DNA of 64,000 bases from Streptomyces roseirectus (GTDB lineage: Bacteria > Actinomycetota > Actinomycetes > Streptomycetales > Streptomycetaceae), in contig NZ_CP060828.1 in the NCBI RefSeq assembly GCF_014489635.1, forward strand, positions 186,001 through 250,000. Reading direction: 5' to 3'. Shown here piece by piece: positions 33,510 to 44,518 of the stretch; the stretch's first letter is position 1, and the number at the start of each line of letters is the position of its first letter. The translations under genes and the position numbers were made by a program. A model generated the notes under the pieces. It made no database searches. It was not told the origin of the DNA and was given only the letters and a program-made list of their open reading frames with translations.

Positions 33510-34988
33510 GTGCGGCAAGGAGGATTAGTCAGCCCTACTCCGTCAGCGCGCAGGCGACTGGCGAACGGGCCGGCCGAACAGTCCGTCGTCGGCTGGGAGC
33601 AGCGGTACCGACGTACCGTCATCACCAGCGACACCGTGGCCACCGCTGTCGTCGTGACGGGCATCGGGAACTTCTTCGGTGCCCGCGACGCGGCCAACTG
33701 GCATGAGAAATGGGGGATTCTGGCGTTCGGCACCGAGCTTCTGGTGCTGGGGGCGCTGGCGGGGAGCCGGTCATGGGCGCCCGCCGTGCTCGGTCAGGGC
33801 GCCGAGGAGTTCCGGCGGCTGGGGCGTTCGCTGTTCGCGGCGACCGTGCTGCTGGCGCTCGGCGGGATCGCGCTGACCTCGCGCAACATCAAACTGTGGA
33901 TCTTCGTGGCGATCCCGGCGATCGCGCTCACCACGATGACCGCGCGCTATCTGCTGCGGCTGCGGCTGCACCGGCGGCGCAAGGAGGGCCGGTGCCTGAG
34001 ACCGGTACTGGCCGCCGGGAGCCTGGCCACCGTCCGGGATCTGATCACCCGTACCCGTAAGTTCCCGCACCTGGGATGGCGGGTGGACGCGGTGTGCACG
34101 ACGGACGGTCCGGGGCTCGACGGCGACCATCTGGACGGGGTGCCGGTCGTGGGCCGGCTCTCCGACGTCGCGGGCCATGTGCACCGCGACGGCTACCGGG
34201 TCGTCGCGGTCACCCCGGATCCGCACTGGTCGCCGGACCGGCTCCAGCGGCTGGCGTGGAACCTGGAGGGCAGCGACGCCGAGATGGTCGTGGCGCCGGT
34301 GCTGATGGAGGTCGCGGGACCGCGGCTGCACGTCGACGCGGTGCTCGGGATCCCGCTGCTGCGGGTCAGCATGCCGGCGTTCACCGGGGGCCGCCGGGTC
34401 GTCAAGGGCGTCGTCGACCGGCTCGGCGCGGCGCTGCTGCTGGTGCTGCTCGCGCCGCTGATGGCGCTGGTCGGGCTGCTCGTGCTGGTGGACAGTTCCG
34501 GCGGGGTCTTCTACCGGCAGCGCCGGGTCGGCAAGGACGGCCGTGAGTTCACCATGCTCAAGTTCCGCACCATGGTCGCCGGGGCGGACCGGGCGAAGGC
34601 CGCGCTCGCGGACCGCAACGAGGGCGCGGGCCCGATGTTCAAGATGCGCCGCGACCCCCGGGTGACCCGGGTGGGGCGGCTGCTGCGGCGCTACTCGCTG
34701 GACGAGCTGCCGCAGTTGTTCAACGTGCTCACCGGGTCGATGTCGCTGGTCGGGCCCCGGCCCCCGCTGCCGGAGGAGTCCGCCGCCTACGGCCCGGACA
34801 TCCGGCGGCGGCTGCTGGTCAAGCCCGGTCTGACGGGCCTGTGGCAGATCAGCGGGCGCAGCGATCTGTCGTGGGAGGAAGCGGTCCGGCTGGACCTGCG
34901 GTACGTGGAGGACTGGTCGCTCGCCCTGGACACCGTGATCTTGTGGAAGACGCTGCGCGCGGTGCTGTACGGGCAGGGGGCCTACTGA
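33510..34988 (+). CDS. Initiating polyprenyl-phosphate sugar-1-phosphate transferase (WcaJ/CpsE type)
   Basis: A 492-residue membrane enzyme that loads the first sugar phosphate onto undecaprenyl phosphate. Four N-terminal helices (about residues 35-150) precede a CoA-binding-like middle domain. A fifth hydrophobic segment (about 300-330) leads into the catalytic bacterial sugar transferase domain: FYRQRRVGKDGREFTMLKFRTM, then RRYSLDELPQLFNVL, SLVGPRPPLP and KPGLTGLWQISGRSDLSW. Length and order are normal for the family. It is the first gene of the operon, and the next gene starts 28 bp downstream. The GTG at 33510 sits right after a G-run; an internal start is possible because the first 30 residues are not conserved. 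Confidence 0.92.
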   Translation: MRQGGLVSPTPSARRRLANGPAEQSVVGWEQRYRRTVITSDTVATAVVVTGIGNFFGARDAANWHEKWGILAFGTELLVLGALAGSRSWAPAVLGQGAEEFRRLGRSLFAATVLLALGGIALTSRNIKLWIFVAIPAIALTTMTARYLLRLRLHRRRKEGRCLRPVLAAGSLATVRDLITRTRKFPHLGWRVDAVCTTDGPGLDGDHLDGVPVVGRLSDVAGHVHRDGYRVVAVTPDPHWSPDRLQRLAWNLEGSDAEMVVAPVLMEVAGPRLHVDAVLGIPLLRVSMPAFTGGRRVVKGVVDRLGAALLLVLLAPLMALVGLLVLVDSSGGVFYRQRRVGKDGREFTMLKFRTMVAGADRAKAALADRNEGAGPMFKMRRDPRVTRVGRLLRRYSLDELPQLFNVLTGSMSLVGPRPPLPEESAAYGPDIRRRLLVKPGLTGLWQISGRSDLSWEEAVRLDLRYVEDWSLALDTVILWKTLRAVLYGQGAY

Positions 34989-35016
34989 TGCTCGCAACAC
35001 CTGGGGGGAACAGGTC

Positions 35017-36304
<1,288 letters not shown>

Positions 36305-36324
<20 letters not shown>

Positions 36325-37552
36325 CCTGAGCGGCGGCGGACGGCGCGCGCTGATCCTCGTGGAGAACCTGTCGGTGCCGTTCGACCGGCGGGTGTGGCAG
36401 GAGTGCACGACCCTGCGCGACGCGGGCTGGGAGGTCCACGTCATCTGCCCGATGGGCGGCAAGCGGGACACGGAGGCCGAGGCCGAGATCGACGGGGTGC
36501 GCATCCACCGCTACCCGCTGGACGCGGCGACCGGAGGCCCGGCCGGGTACCTGCGCGAGTACGGGACGGCGCTGTGGCACACCTACCGCCTCGCCCGCGA
36601 GGTGGGGCCGGTGCACGTCGTGCACGCCTGCAACCCGCCCGACCTGTTGTTCTTGCCCGCGCTGTGGCTGAAGCGGCGCGGGGCGCGGTTCGTGTTCGAC
36701 CAGCACGACCTGGTGCCCGAGCTGTACCTGTCGCGCTTCGACCGGGGCAAGGACGCGCTGTACCGGGCGGTGTGCGCGCTGGAGCGGCTGACGTACCGGT
36801 ACGCGGACGTGGTCCTCGCGACGAACGAGAGCTACCGGGACGTCGCGGTGCGCCGGGGCGGGCTGCGGCGCGAGGACGTGTTCGTGGTGCGCAGCGCGCC
36901 CGACACCGGGCGTTTCCACCCCGTGCCGGCGGAGCCGGAGCTGAAGCGCGGCAAGCCCCATCTGCTGTGCTACCTCGGTGTGATGGGCCCGCAGGACGGG
37001 GTCGACTACGCGCTGCGGGCGCTGGCGAGGCTGCGGGAGGAGTGCGGGCGCGACGACTGGCACGCGGTGTTCGTCGGCGGCGGCGACACGTTCGACGCGA
37101 TGGTGGAGCTGTCGCGGCGGCTCGGGCTCGCGGACCGGGTGGAGTTCACCGGGCGGATCCCGGACGCCGACCTGGCGCGGTACCTGTCCACGGCGGACGT
37201 GTGCCTCTCCCCCGACCCGCGCAACCCGCTCAACGACGTGTCGACCATGAACAAGGTCCTGGAGTACATGGTCATGGGCCGGCCGATCGTCTCCTTCGAC
37301 CTGAAGGAGGCGCGGGTCTCCGCCGGTGAGGCGGCCGTGTACGCGCCCGCGAACGACGAGCTGGAGTTCGCGCGGCTGATCGTGCGGCTGCTGGACGACC
37401 CCGGTGAGCGCGAGCGGATGGGCAAGGCCGGGCAGGAGCGGATCGGCGGGCCGCTGGCCTGGCGCAACTCGCAGGAGGCGCTGCTCGCCGCGTACGCCGC
37501 CGCCTGCGCGAAGAGCGGCCGACGGCGCACAGGGAAGAGGCCGCGCCATTGA
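36305..37552 (+). CDS. GT-B glycosyltransferase, family 4 type
   Basis: A 415-residue cytosolic enzyme that transfers a sugar to the lipid-linked intermediate. The N-terminal Rossmann half starts ALILVENLSVPFDRRVWQECTTLRDAGWEVHVICP; the C-terminal half has the donor-binding region LLCYLGVMGPQDGVDYALRAL and DVCLSPDPRNPLNDVSTMNKVLEYMVMGRPIVSFD. The ATG at 36305, inside the last 20 bases of the dehydrogenase gene, is the best start because conserved sequence begins about 12 codons later. The stop overlaps the next start. Donor and acceptor sugars cannot be read from sequence. Confidence 0.88.
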
Positions 37553-38883
37553 GCGACGACACGATCCGCCTGGTCACGATCGGGCGGCTGATCCGCCGGC
37601 GCCGGCGGCTGCTGATGCTCCTGACCGTGCTGGGCGCGCTCGTGGGCTACGGAGTCTCGGTGCTGTTCCCGCCGCGCTACACGGCGTCGGCGCAGGTCCT
37701 GCTGCCGGGGGTGTGGCAGGAGCGCGAGCTGCTGACGCAGACGCAGCTCGCGACGAGTTCGGTGGTCACCGACCGGGTGGCCGCCGCGCTGCACTGGCCC
37801 GGGGTGAGCGGCGCCGACCTGGAGGACCGGGTGAGCGCGACGGCCGCCGAGGGGAACATCGTCAAGGTCTCGGGGACGGCCGAGACGCCCCGGCGGGCGC
37901 AGCAGCTCGCCGACCAGACGGCCCGGCAGTTCGTGTCGTTCGCCGGGCGGATCGCGGGCGACGGCGGTGACCCGGGGGCGGCGGCGGGGCCCGAGGAGCT
38001 GCGGCAGCTGGTGATCCAGACGGGGCGGCGGATCAACGAGCTGGCGGACGCGGCCGGTTCGGGGCGGTCCGTGGAGAGCGTGCAGACCCGTACGGAACTC
38101 GCCAAGCTGCGTACCACGCTCCAGGAGGCGGTCACCAAGCTGAACGAGGCCGATCCGGCCGCCGGCAAGGCGTCCATGGTCGTGATGGGTCCGGCTCCCC
38201 GCCCCGCGGGTGAGGCGCCCCCGACGCGGGTCCAGTTGGCCGGCGGCGGTGCGCTGCTGTTCTTCGTGGGCTCGGTGGTCGGTCATCTCACGGCCGCCCG
38301 TCTGAGCCGGCGTCCGCGCTCCGAGCCGGAGATCGCGGCGGCCCTCGGGTCGGTGCTGCTCGGCGGTGTGGACGTGCCCGGCGACGGGCGCGGGCCGCGC
38401 GCGGCGGCCGGGGACCGGCGGGAGCGGCTGCGCCGGCTGGTGGGCGCGGACGTCCGCTGGGATCTGCCCGCGCCGCGTGCCGCCGGGGACGAGGAGAGTC
38501 TGCTGATCCGCTACCGGCGGGTGTGCGCGCGGCTGCGGGAGCACCGGCAGGTGCTGCTCGTGGTCCCCGGCGGCGACTCGATCGCCCGGCGGGCCGCGGA
38601 CACCCTGGCTGCCGAGGCGGGGACGCGTCCGGTGCTGCGTGTGGTCGAGGCGGAGGTCGACCACCCGCTCGTGCCCGACCGTGCCGAGGAGTCCGGCGCC
38701 GTGGTCCTGCTCAGCGCGGGCCGCTGGAGTGCCGGGGAGCTGACCGGGCTCGCGGAGGCGTGCGCGGACGCGGGGCACGAGATCGTCGGTGTCGTCCTCG
38801 CCGGCCCGGTCCGCACCCGTGCGGGGCGCCGTGCCGAGCGGGTCCCGGAGGCGGCCGTGCCGGTGGCGGGAGGTGCCCGGTGA
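37549..38883 (+). CDS. Wzz-like chain-length determinant protein, first copy
   Basis: A 444-residue protein with a transmembrane helix at about 22-42 (LLMLLTVLGALVGYGVSVLF), a Wzz-type extracytoplasmic start RYTASAQVLLPGVWQERELLTQTQLA, a helical stretch, and a second helix near 225-245. A C-terminal cytosolic part follows, without a clear Walker A motif. Such proteins set polymer length with Wzy. The TTG start overlaps the preceding stop by 4 bp. It lacks the Tyr-rich tail of actinobacterial BY-kinases, so it is not obviously a kinase. Confidence 0.75.
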   Translation: MSDDTIRLVTIGRLIRRRRRLLMLLTVLGALVGYGVSVLFPPRYTASAQVLLPGVWQERELLTQTQLATSSVVTDRVAAALHWPGVSGADLEDRVSATAAEGNIVKVSGTAETPRRAQQLADQTARQFVSFAGRIAGDGGDPGAAAGPEELRQLVIQTGRRINELADAAGSGRSVESVQTRTELAKLRTTLQEAVTKLNEADPAAGKASMVVMGPAPRPAGEAPPTRVQLAGGGALLFFVGSVVGHLTAARLSRRPRSEPEIAAALGSVLLGGVDVPGDGRGPRAAAGDRRERLRRLVGADVRWDLPAPRAAGDEESLLIRYRRVCARLREHRQVLLVVPGGDSIARRAADTLAAEAGTRPVLRVVEAEVDHPLVPDRAEESGAVVLLSAGRWSAGELTGLAEACADAGHEIVGVVLAGPVRTRAGRRAERVPEAAVPVAGGAR

Positions 38884-40412
38884 CGACGGACACCGCCTCG
38901 GATCTGCCGCCCGCGCCCCTGCTGGACCTCCAGTCGCTGGTGGTGGCCGTGCGCCGGCGCCGGCGCCTGTGGAGTGCGGCGGCGCTGCTCGGGCTGCTGG
39001 TCGGCGCGGCGATCGCGGTGCTGCTGCCGCCGCCCCCGAGCGCCGTCACGAAGATCCTCGTGGCCCACCAGCAGGACCAGCCCAACGACCCCGGCACCCT
39101 GATCCGCACCGATGTCGCGCTGCTGCACACCACGCGCATCGCGGACACCGCCCTGAAGACCCTCAGGTCCCGGGAGGAGCCCGAGGAGTTCATGAAGGCG
39201 TACGGCGGCGTCGGCCTCACCAACAACTTGCTCCAGATCGACGTGACCGGTGTCACCGAGGCGCAGGCCGTGGCCCGCGCGAAGGCGATCGCGGACGCGT
39301 TCGTCGCCGACCACGTCCGGCGCATCCGCGAGGCCGCCGACGCGGAGGCCAAGGGGCTCCTGGAGCAGCGTGACCGCATCCAGGCCGAGCTGGCCCGGGT
39401 CGACCGACAGATCGGCGGCAGCCAGGAGAGCGGTCCCGACGCGTCGGCGGACCTGGAGTCGCTGTACGCCCGCCGGGCCGAACTCACCTCCCGGGCCGCC
39501 GACTTCGGGCGCCGGGCGGCGGAGGCTCGGGTGGGCACACCCCAGCTCGTCGCCGGCACGCAGATCGTGGACGCCCCGCGCGCGGTGGCCCACTCCCTGC
39601 CCCGCGCGGCCGTGACGAACGCCGTGCTCGGGCTCGTCCTCGGGCTGGTCCTCGGCGTCGCGGTGGCCGCCGTCGCCTCGGTGGTGGCGGACCGGCCGGT
39701 GCTGCGCCGGGAGATCGCCGCGCACCTCGGGGCGTCGGTGACGGCGGAGCTGCCGCGCCGGGCGCCGAGGCTGTGGGGGCGGCGGCGCACCCGGGCGGCG
39801 CGGGCGCGGCTGATCGTGTCCCTGACGCGCACCGCGCGCGGCCCCGGGGAGGCCCTGTCGCTGCTGGAGCTGGGGTGCGCGCGCACGACGGCGCGGCTGG
39901 CCCTGGACCTCGCCGGGGCGCTCGGCGAGGAGGGCCCGGTGACCGTCGTCGACGGGCTGCCCGGCGCGCACCTCGCCCGGCTGGCGCCGAAGGCGGGCGG
40001 CCCGGTGGTGGTCGACAGTGCCGAGGCGGCCCCGCTGTCGCCGGGCGGCCCGCTCGACGGCGCCGAGGCGGGCGTGCCCGAGCGGCGGCTCGGGGTGGGG
40101 TCGGTGGCGCCGGGCACGGCGTGGACGGACCTGCGGCGGCTCGGGGCGCGGACGGTGCTCGTGGTGCGGGCGGGGCACGGCAGCGCGGCGTGGCTGCACA
40201 CCGTGGCCCGGCAGCTCGTGGAGCAGGACGTCGCGGTGGCCGGCGTGGTGCTCGTCGACCCCGATCCGCGCGACCGCACCGACGGCACCTTGTGGGACGG
40301 CCCGCCGGGTCCGCCCCGCAGCCGCGGCGGGCGGCTCGTACGGCCCAACGGAACCCGGCGGCTGCCCAGGTGGGCGGCCAGGGTCCCGGACAGCGACCAG
40401 GAGGCTCGGTAG
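38880..40412 (+). CDS. Wzz-like chain-length determinant protein, second copy
   Basis: A 510-residue protein with the same plan as its neighbour: helix near 30-52 (AALLGLLVGAAIAVLLPPPP), a periplasmic-type domain with ILVAHQQDQPNDPGTLIRTDV and a coiled-coil region (about 140-200), a second helix near 245-265 (AVLGLVLGLVLGVAVAAVAS), then a cytosolic P-loop-like domain in which the Walker A is degenerate (VTVVDGLPGAHLA). Two adjacent Wzz-like genes may form a hetero-oligomer or serve two polymer lengths. GTG overlaps the preceding stop by 4 bp. Confidence 0.75.
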   Translation: MTTDTASDLPPAPLLDLQSLVVAVRRRRRLWSAAALLGLLVGAAIAVLLPPPPSAVTKILVAHQQDQPNDPGTLIRTDVALLHTTRIADTALKTLRSREEPEEFMKAYGGVGLTNNLLQIDVTGVTEAQAVARAKAIADAFVADHVRRIREAADAEAKGLLEQRDRIQAELARVDRQIGGSQESGPDASADLESLYARRAELTSRAADFGRRAAEARVGTPQLVAGTQIVDAPRAVAHSLPRAAVTNAVLGLVLGLVLGVAVAAVASVVADRPVLRREIAAHLGASVTAELPRRAPRLWGRRRTRAARARLIVSLTRTARGPGEALSLLELGCARTTARLALDLAGALGEEGPVTVVDGLPGAHLARLAPKAGGPVVVDSAEAAPLSPGGPLDGAEAGVPERRLGVGSVAPGTAWTDLRRLGARTVLVVRAGHGSAAWLHTVARQLVEQDVAVAGVVLVDPDPRDRTDGTLWDGPPGPPRSRGGRLVRPNGTRRLPRWAARVPDSDQEAR

Positions 40413-40415
40413 GAC

Positions 40416-42329
40416 ATGTGTGGTATCGCGGGCACGTACCGATGGCCGGACGGAAAGGCCGTCACCGACCGCCTCACCGGCATCCTCGCCCACCGGGGCC
40501 CCGACGGGTCGGGCCGCTACAGCCATCCCGTCGGCGACGGCGAGGTGCATCTCGGGCACCGCAGGCTGGCGATCATCGACCTGTCGGAGACCGGCGCCCA
40601 GCCGATGGCGTCGGACGGCCTCGTCCTGACGTACAACGGCGAGCTGTACAACGCCCCCGAGCTGCGGGCCGAATTGTCGGCCGCCGGGGTGCGGTTCAAG
40701 GGCACCTCCGACACCGAGGTGCTGCTGGAGGCGTGGCGGCGCTGGGGGACGGGGTGTCTGTCCCGGCTGCGCGGCATGTTCGCGTTCGGGGTGTTCGACG
40801 AGCGCACCGGGGAACTGGTGCTCGCCCGCGACCAGCTCGGCGTCAAGCCGCTGTTTTTGCTGCGGCGCGGTGAGGGCCTGGTGTTCGCGTCCGAGCTGAA
40901 GGCGCTGGCGGCCGTGGCCGGGACGTCCCTGGACGTGGATCCGGGGGCGCTGGTGGCGTCGCTGCTGTACTACTGGGTGCCGGACTCGCGGTGCGCGTAC
41001 CGGGAGGCGGAGAAGCTGCCGCCGGGGAGCTGGCTGCGGGTGCGGCCCGACGGGCGGGTGGAGCGCGGCCGGTTCTGGAACCTGCGGGACGTCGCCGCCG
41101 AGGCGCGGGAGGCTCCGGCGCCGGATCTCGCCGCCGTCGTCGAGGAGTCGACCCGGCTGCACCTGCTGTCGGACGTGCCGGTGGCGACGTTCCTGTCCGG
41201 CGGGCTCGACTCCAGCTACCTGACCGCGCTCGCGGCCCGGGAGCGGCCCGGGATCTCCGCCTACACCATCGGGTTCCGCCCGGAAGACGCCAAGTTCGAG
41301 GCGATGCCGGACGACCTGCGCCACGCCCGGATCGTCGCCGAGCGGTTCGGGGTGGACCTGCACGAGATCGAGATCGCCCCGGACGTCCTGGACCTGCTGC
41401 CGAGAATGACGTACCACCTGGACGAGCCGATCGGTGACCCGGCCGCGATCAACACGTTCCTGATCTGCCAGGCCGCCCGGGAGGCCGGGGTGAAGGTGAT
41501 GCTGTCGGGGATGGGCGCCGACGAGCTGTTCGCCGGGTACCGCAAGCACCTCGCGAACCTGCTGGCGCTGCGCTACCAGCGGGTGCCGCGCCCGCTGCGG
41601 CGGGGCCTGTCGGCGGCGGTGGACCGGCTGCCGGTCGCCACCGGCCGGCGGGGCCTTCGGTCGGTGCGGTTCGCGAAGCGGTTCCTGTCCTTCGCGGACC
41701 TGCCGGAGGAGACCGCGTTCCGCCGCAGCTACACCATGTACGACCGGGCGCAGCTCCTGGACCTGGTCGCCCCGGACCTGGCGGGGACCGTCGAGGACGT
41801 CCTCACCGAACACGCCGACGTCTACCGGGACAACGACCTCGACGACTTCGTCAACCGCATGTGCCTCGGTGACGCGCGCATGTTCCTGCCGGGCCTCAAC
41901 CTCGCGTACACGGACCGCTCCAGCATGGCCGCCTCGACGGAGGTGCGGGTGCCGTACGTGGATGTCGAGGTGGTGCGGGCGGCGTTCGCGGTGCCCGGGG
42001 ACCGCAAGATCGTCGGCCGGCAGGGCAAGGCCGTCCTGAAGGAGGCCGCCTGCTCGGTGCTGCCCCGGGAGATCGTGTACCGGCCCAAGGGGCTGTTCAG
42101 CGCCCCGCTGCGGGCCTGGATGAGCCGGGATCTGGCGCCGCTGGTGCGCGAGGTGATCAACGACGGGGAGCTGGTGCGCTCCGGGTTCCTGCGGCGGGAC
42201 GCGCTGGCGCGGCTGGCCGCCGAGGACGCGGCCGGGCAGCAGGACTTCTCCAAGCAGCTGTGGCACGTGCTGACCCTCGAGTACTGGTACCGGGACGCGA
42301 CCGGCCGGCGCTCCTCCCTGACCGCATAG
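40416..42329 (+). CDS. Asparagine-synthetase-type amidotransferase of the polysaccharide operon
   Basis: A 637-residue AsnB-like enzyme with Cys2 (MCGIAGTYR), HRGPDGSGRYS and YNGELYN in the glutaminase half, then the synthetase PP-loop FLSGGLDSSYL and SGMGADELFAGYRKHL. Homologues in O-antigen loci (WbpS type) amidate uronic acids, and the operon makes a uronate through the dehydrogenase at 35017. Amidation of that sugar is therefore the favoured role over asparagine supply. The start is 3 bp after the preceding stop. It is clearly distinct from the cluster copy at 12030. Confidence 0.88.
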   Translation: MCGIAGTYRWPDGKAVTDRLTGILAHRGPDGSGRYSHPVGDGEVHLGHRRLAIIDLSETGAQPMASDGLVLTYNGELYNAPELRAELSAAGVRFKGTSDTEVLLEAWRRWGTGCLSRLRGMFAFGVFDERTGELVLARDQLGVKPLFLLRRGEGLVFASELKALAAVAGTSLDVDPGALVASLLYYWVPDSRCAYREAEKLPPGSWLRVRPDGRVERGRFWNLRDVAAEAREAPAPDLAAVVEESTRLHLLSDVPVATFLSGGLDSSYLTALAARERPGISAYTIGFRPEDAKFEAMPDDLRHARIVAERFGVDLHEIEIAPDVLDLLPRMTYHLDEPIGDPAAINTFLICQAAREAGVKVMLSGMGADELFAGYRKHLANLLALRYQRVPRPLRRGLSAAVDRLPVATGRRGLRSVRFAKRFLSFADLPEETAFRRSYTMYDRAQLLDLVAPDLAGTVEDVLTEHADVYRDNDLDDFVNRMCLGDARMFLPGLNLAYTDRSSMAASTEVRVPYVDVEVVRAAFAVPGDRKIVGRQGKAVLKEAACSVLPREIVYRPKGLFSAPLRAWMSRDLAPLVREVINDGELVRSGFLRRDALARLAAEDAAGQQDFSKQLWHVLTLEYWYRDATGRRSSLTA

Positions 42330-42346
42330 AGACAGGACAGCTTCGG

Positions 42347-44518
42347 GTGAAACAGGTTGTGCAGAACTACAAGAACGGTGAGCTGGCGCTGCTGGACGTG
42401 CCGGTGCCGGGGTGCAAGCCGGGCGGGGTGCTGGTGCGCAGCCTCTTCTCGCTGATCTCCACGGGGACCGAGCTGATGAAGGTGTCCGAGGCGGGGATGT
42501 CGATGGTCGGCAAGGCGCGCTCCCGCCCCGACCAGGTCGCCAAGGTCGTGCAGAGCGTGGCCGTCAACGGGGTGCCCGCCACCTATCGCAAGGTGATGGG
42601 CAAGCTGGACTCGTACACGCCGCTGGGCTACTCGCTGTGCGGGGTGGTCGAGGAGGTCGGCGCCGGCGTCGACGACGTGAAGGCCGGTGACCTGGTGGCG
42701 TGCGCGGGCAACGAGCACGCGCTGCACGCCGAGTTGAACTGGGTGCCGAAGAACCTCTACGCCCGCGTTCCCGAAGGTCTCGCGCCGGATCACGCGGCGT
42801 TCGGGACGGTCGGTTCGATCGCGTTGCAGGGGGTGCGGCGCGGGGAGCCGCAGCTCGGGGACGTCGCCCTCGTGATCGGCCTCGGGCTGATCGGCCAGTT
42901 GGTCGTGCAGTTGCTGACCGCGTCGGGCGCCCGGGTGGTGGGGGCGGATCCGGATCCGGCGCGCTGCGCGCTGGCCGAGCGTCTGGGCGCGGTGGCGTGC
43001 GGGGATCCGGCGTCGTCCGTGGTGGAGGCGGCGGTCGCCGACCTCACCGACGGGCACGGTGTGGACCAGGTGTATCTGGCGGCGGGGGGTTCCAGCAATC
43101 AGCCGGTGGAGCTGGCGGCGCGGCTGAGCCGGGACCGGGGGCGGGTCGTCGACATCGGCAAGTGCCGGCTCGACCTGCCGTGGAACGCGTACTACGAGAA
43201 GGAGCTGGACGTCCGCTTCTCCCGCAGCTACGGTCCCGGGCGCTACGACCCGGAGTACGAGCTGGAGGGGCGTGACTATCCGGTCGGGTACGTGCGCTGG
43301 ACCGAGCGCCGCAACCTGGCGTGCTTCCTGGACCTGGTGGCGCGGGGCCGGGTCGACGTGGCGCCGCTGGTGTCGCACACCGCCGACTTCGCGGACGCCG
43401 TGGAGACGTACCGGAGCCTGAAGGACGGCGACCTCAAGGCCGTCGCGGTGCTGTTCCGCTACCCGGAGCAGCAGGAGGCGCCGCCTTCGCCGGCCATACC
43501 CGCCGTGCCCGCCGTGCCCCGGCCGAGCGCGCCCCGGCCCGCGCGGACCCCGGTGCGGCTCGCGTTCGTCGGCGCCGGGAACTACGCGACGTCGATGCTG
43601 CTGCCCCACCTCGCCGGGCGCGACGGCGTCGAACTGTCCACGGTCGTGACCACGACCGCGCTGTCCGCCGCCAACGCCCAGCGCAAGTTCGGCTTCACGG
43701 AGGCGACCACCGACCTCGACGCGGTCCTCGGGGACGACGCCGTCGACGCGGTGTTCGTCGTCACCCGGCACAGCTCCCACGCCGAGCTGGCCCGCAGGGC
43801 GCTGCTGGCCGGGAAGGCGGTGTTCGTGGAGAAGCCCCTCGCGCTCTCCGAGGAGGAGCTGGCGGGGGTGCTCGCGGCGGTCGAGGAGTCCGGCAACGAC
43901 CGGATCCAGGTCGGTTTCAACCGCCGTTTCGCGCCGCTGCTGCGGGAGGCGAAGGAGCGGTTCGGGGCGCGGACGGGGCCGGCGAACCTGCGCTATCTGG
44001 TCAACGCGGGCCGCCTCGACCACGGGAGCTGGTATCTGCGGCAGGCCACCGAGGGGTCGCGGTTCGCCGGTGAGGGCGGGCACTTCGTCGACACGGCGAG
44101 CTGGCTGCTGGACGCCGACCCGGTGTCGGTGCACGCGAGCGCGACGCCCGGTGACGACGACCTCCAGGTCGTGCTGCGCTACCCGGACGGCTCCACCGCG
44201 ACGGTCAGCTATGTCACGACCGGCCCGGCGGGCTTCCCGAAGGAGACGCTGGACCTGGTCGCGGACGGGCGGGCGCTGCGGCTCGACGACTTCGTGCGGG
44301 CGTCGGTCTACGGGCGCAAGCGGTGGGTGAGTTCACGGCTGCCGAAGGCCCGCGACAAGGGGCAGAACGCCGAACTCGCCGCGTTCGTCAAGGCGGTGCG
44401 CACCGGCGGCCCGATGCCGGTGCCGCTCGGTTCGCTGGTGGCGACGACGGCGGCGACGCTCGCCGTGCGGGCGAGCCTGGCGAGCGGGGCGCCGGTGACG
44501 CTGGCGGCGGCCCGATGA
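42347..44518 (+). CDS. Bi-domain oxidoreductase: zinc-type alcohol dehydrogenase fused to Gfo/Idh/MocA
   Basis: A 723-residue fusion. Residues 1 to about 375 are a medium-chain dehydrogenase (STGTELMKVSEAGMSMVGKA, NAD fold VIGLGLIGQLVVQLLTASGA); the catalytic zinc cysteine is not obvious. After a Pro/Ala linker, residues about 405-723 are a Gfo/Idh/MocA oxidoreductase (LAFVGAGNYATSMLLPHL, AVFVEKPLALSEEEL, GFNRRFAPLLREA). This fusion is known from glycan loci, where it sits beside heparinase-fold genes, as here. The likely role is redox editing of a nucleotide sugar or polymer unit. GTG at 42347 is chosen because conserved sequence starts immediately. It overlaps the next gene by 4 bp. Confidence 0.88.
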   Translation: MKQVVQNYKNGELALLDVPVPGCKPGGVLVRSLFSLISTGTELMKVSEAGMSMVGKARSRPDQVAKVVQSVAVNGVPATYRKVMGKLDSYTPLGYSLCGVVEEVGAGVDDVKAGDLVACAGNEHALHAELNWVPKNLYARVPEGLAPDHAAFGTVGSIALQGVRRGEPQLGDVALVIGLGLIGQLVVQLLTASGARVVGADPDPARCALAERLGAVACGDPASSVVEAAVADLTDGHGVDQVYLAAGGSSNQPVELAARLSRDRGRVVDIGKCRLDLPWNAYYEKELDVRFSRSYGPGRYDPEYELEGRDYPVGYVRWTERRNLACFLDLVARGRVDVAPLVSHTADFADAVETYRSLKDGDLKAVAVLFRYPEQQEAPPSPAIPAVPAVPRPSAPRPARTPVRLAFVGAGNYATSMLLPHLAGRDGVELSTVVTTTALSAANAQRKFGFTEATTDLDAVLGDDAVDAVFVVTRHSSHAELARRALLAGKAVFVEKPLALSEEELAGVLAAVEESGNDRIQVGFNRRFAPLLREAKERFGARTGPANLRYLVNAGRLDHGSWYLRQATEGSRFAGEGGHFVDTASWLLDADPVSVHASATPGDDDLQVVLRYPDGSTATVSYVTTGPAGFPKETLDLVADGRALRLDDFVRASVYGRKRWVSSRLPKARDKGQNAELAAFVKAVRTGGPMPVPLGSLVATTAATLAVRASLASGAPVTLAAAR

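Noticed and set aside
38511..42266. 1251-codon minus-strand frame opposite the Wzz and AsnB genes
   Set aside because: It is an antisense shadow; the plus-strand genes have complete catalytic motifs.
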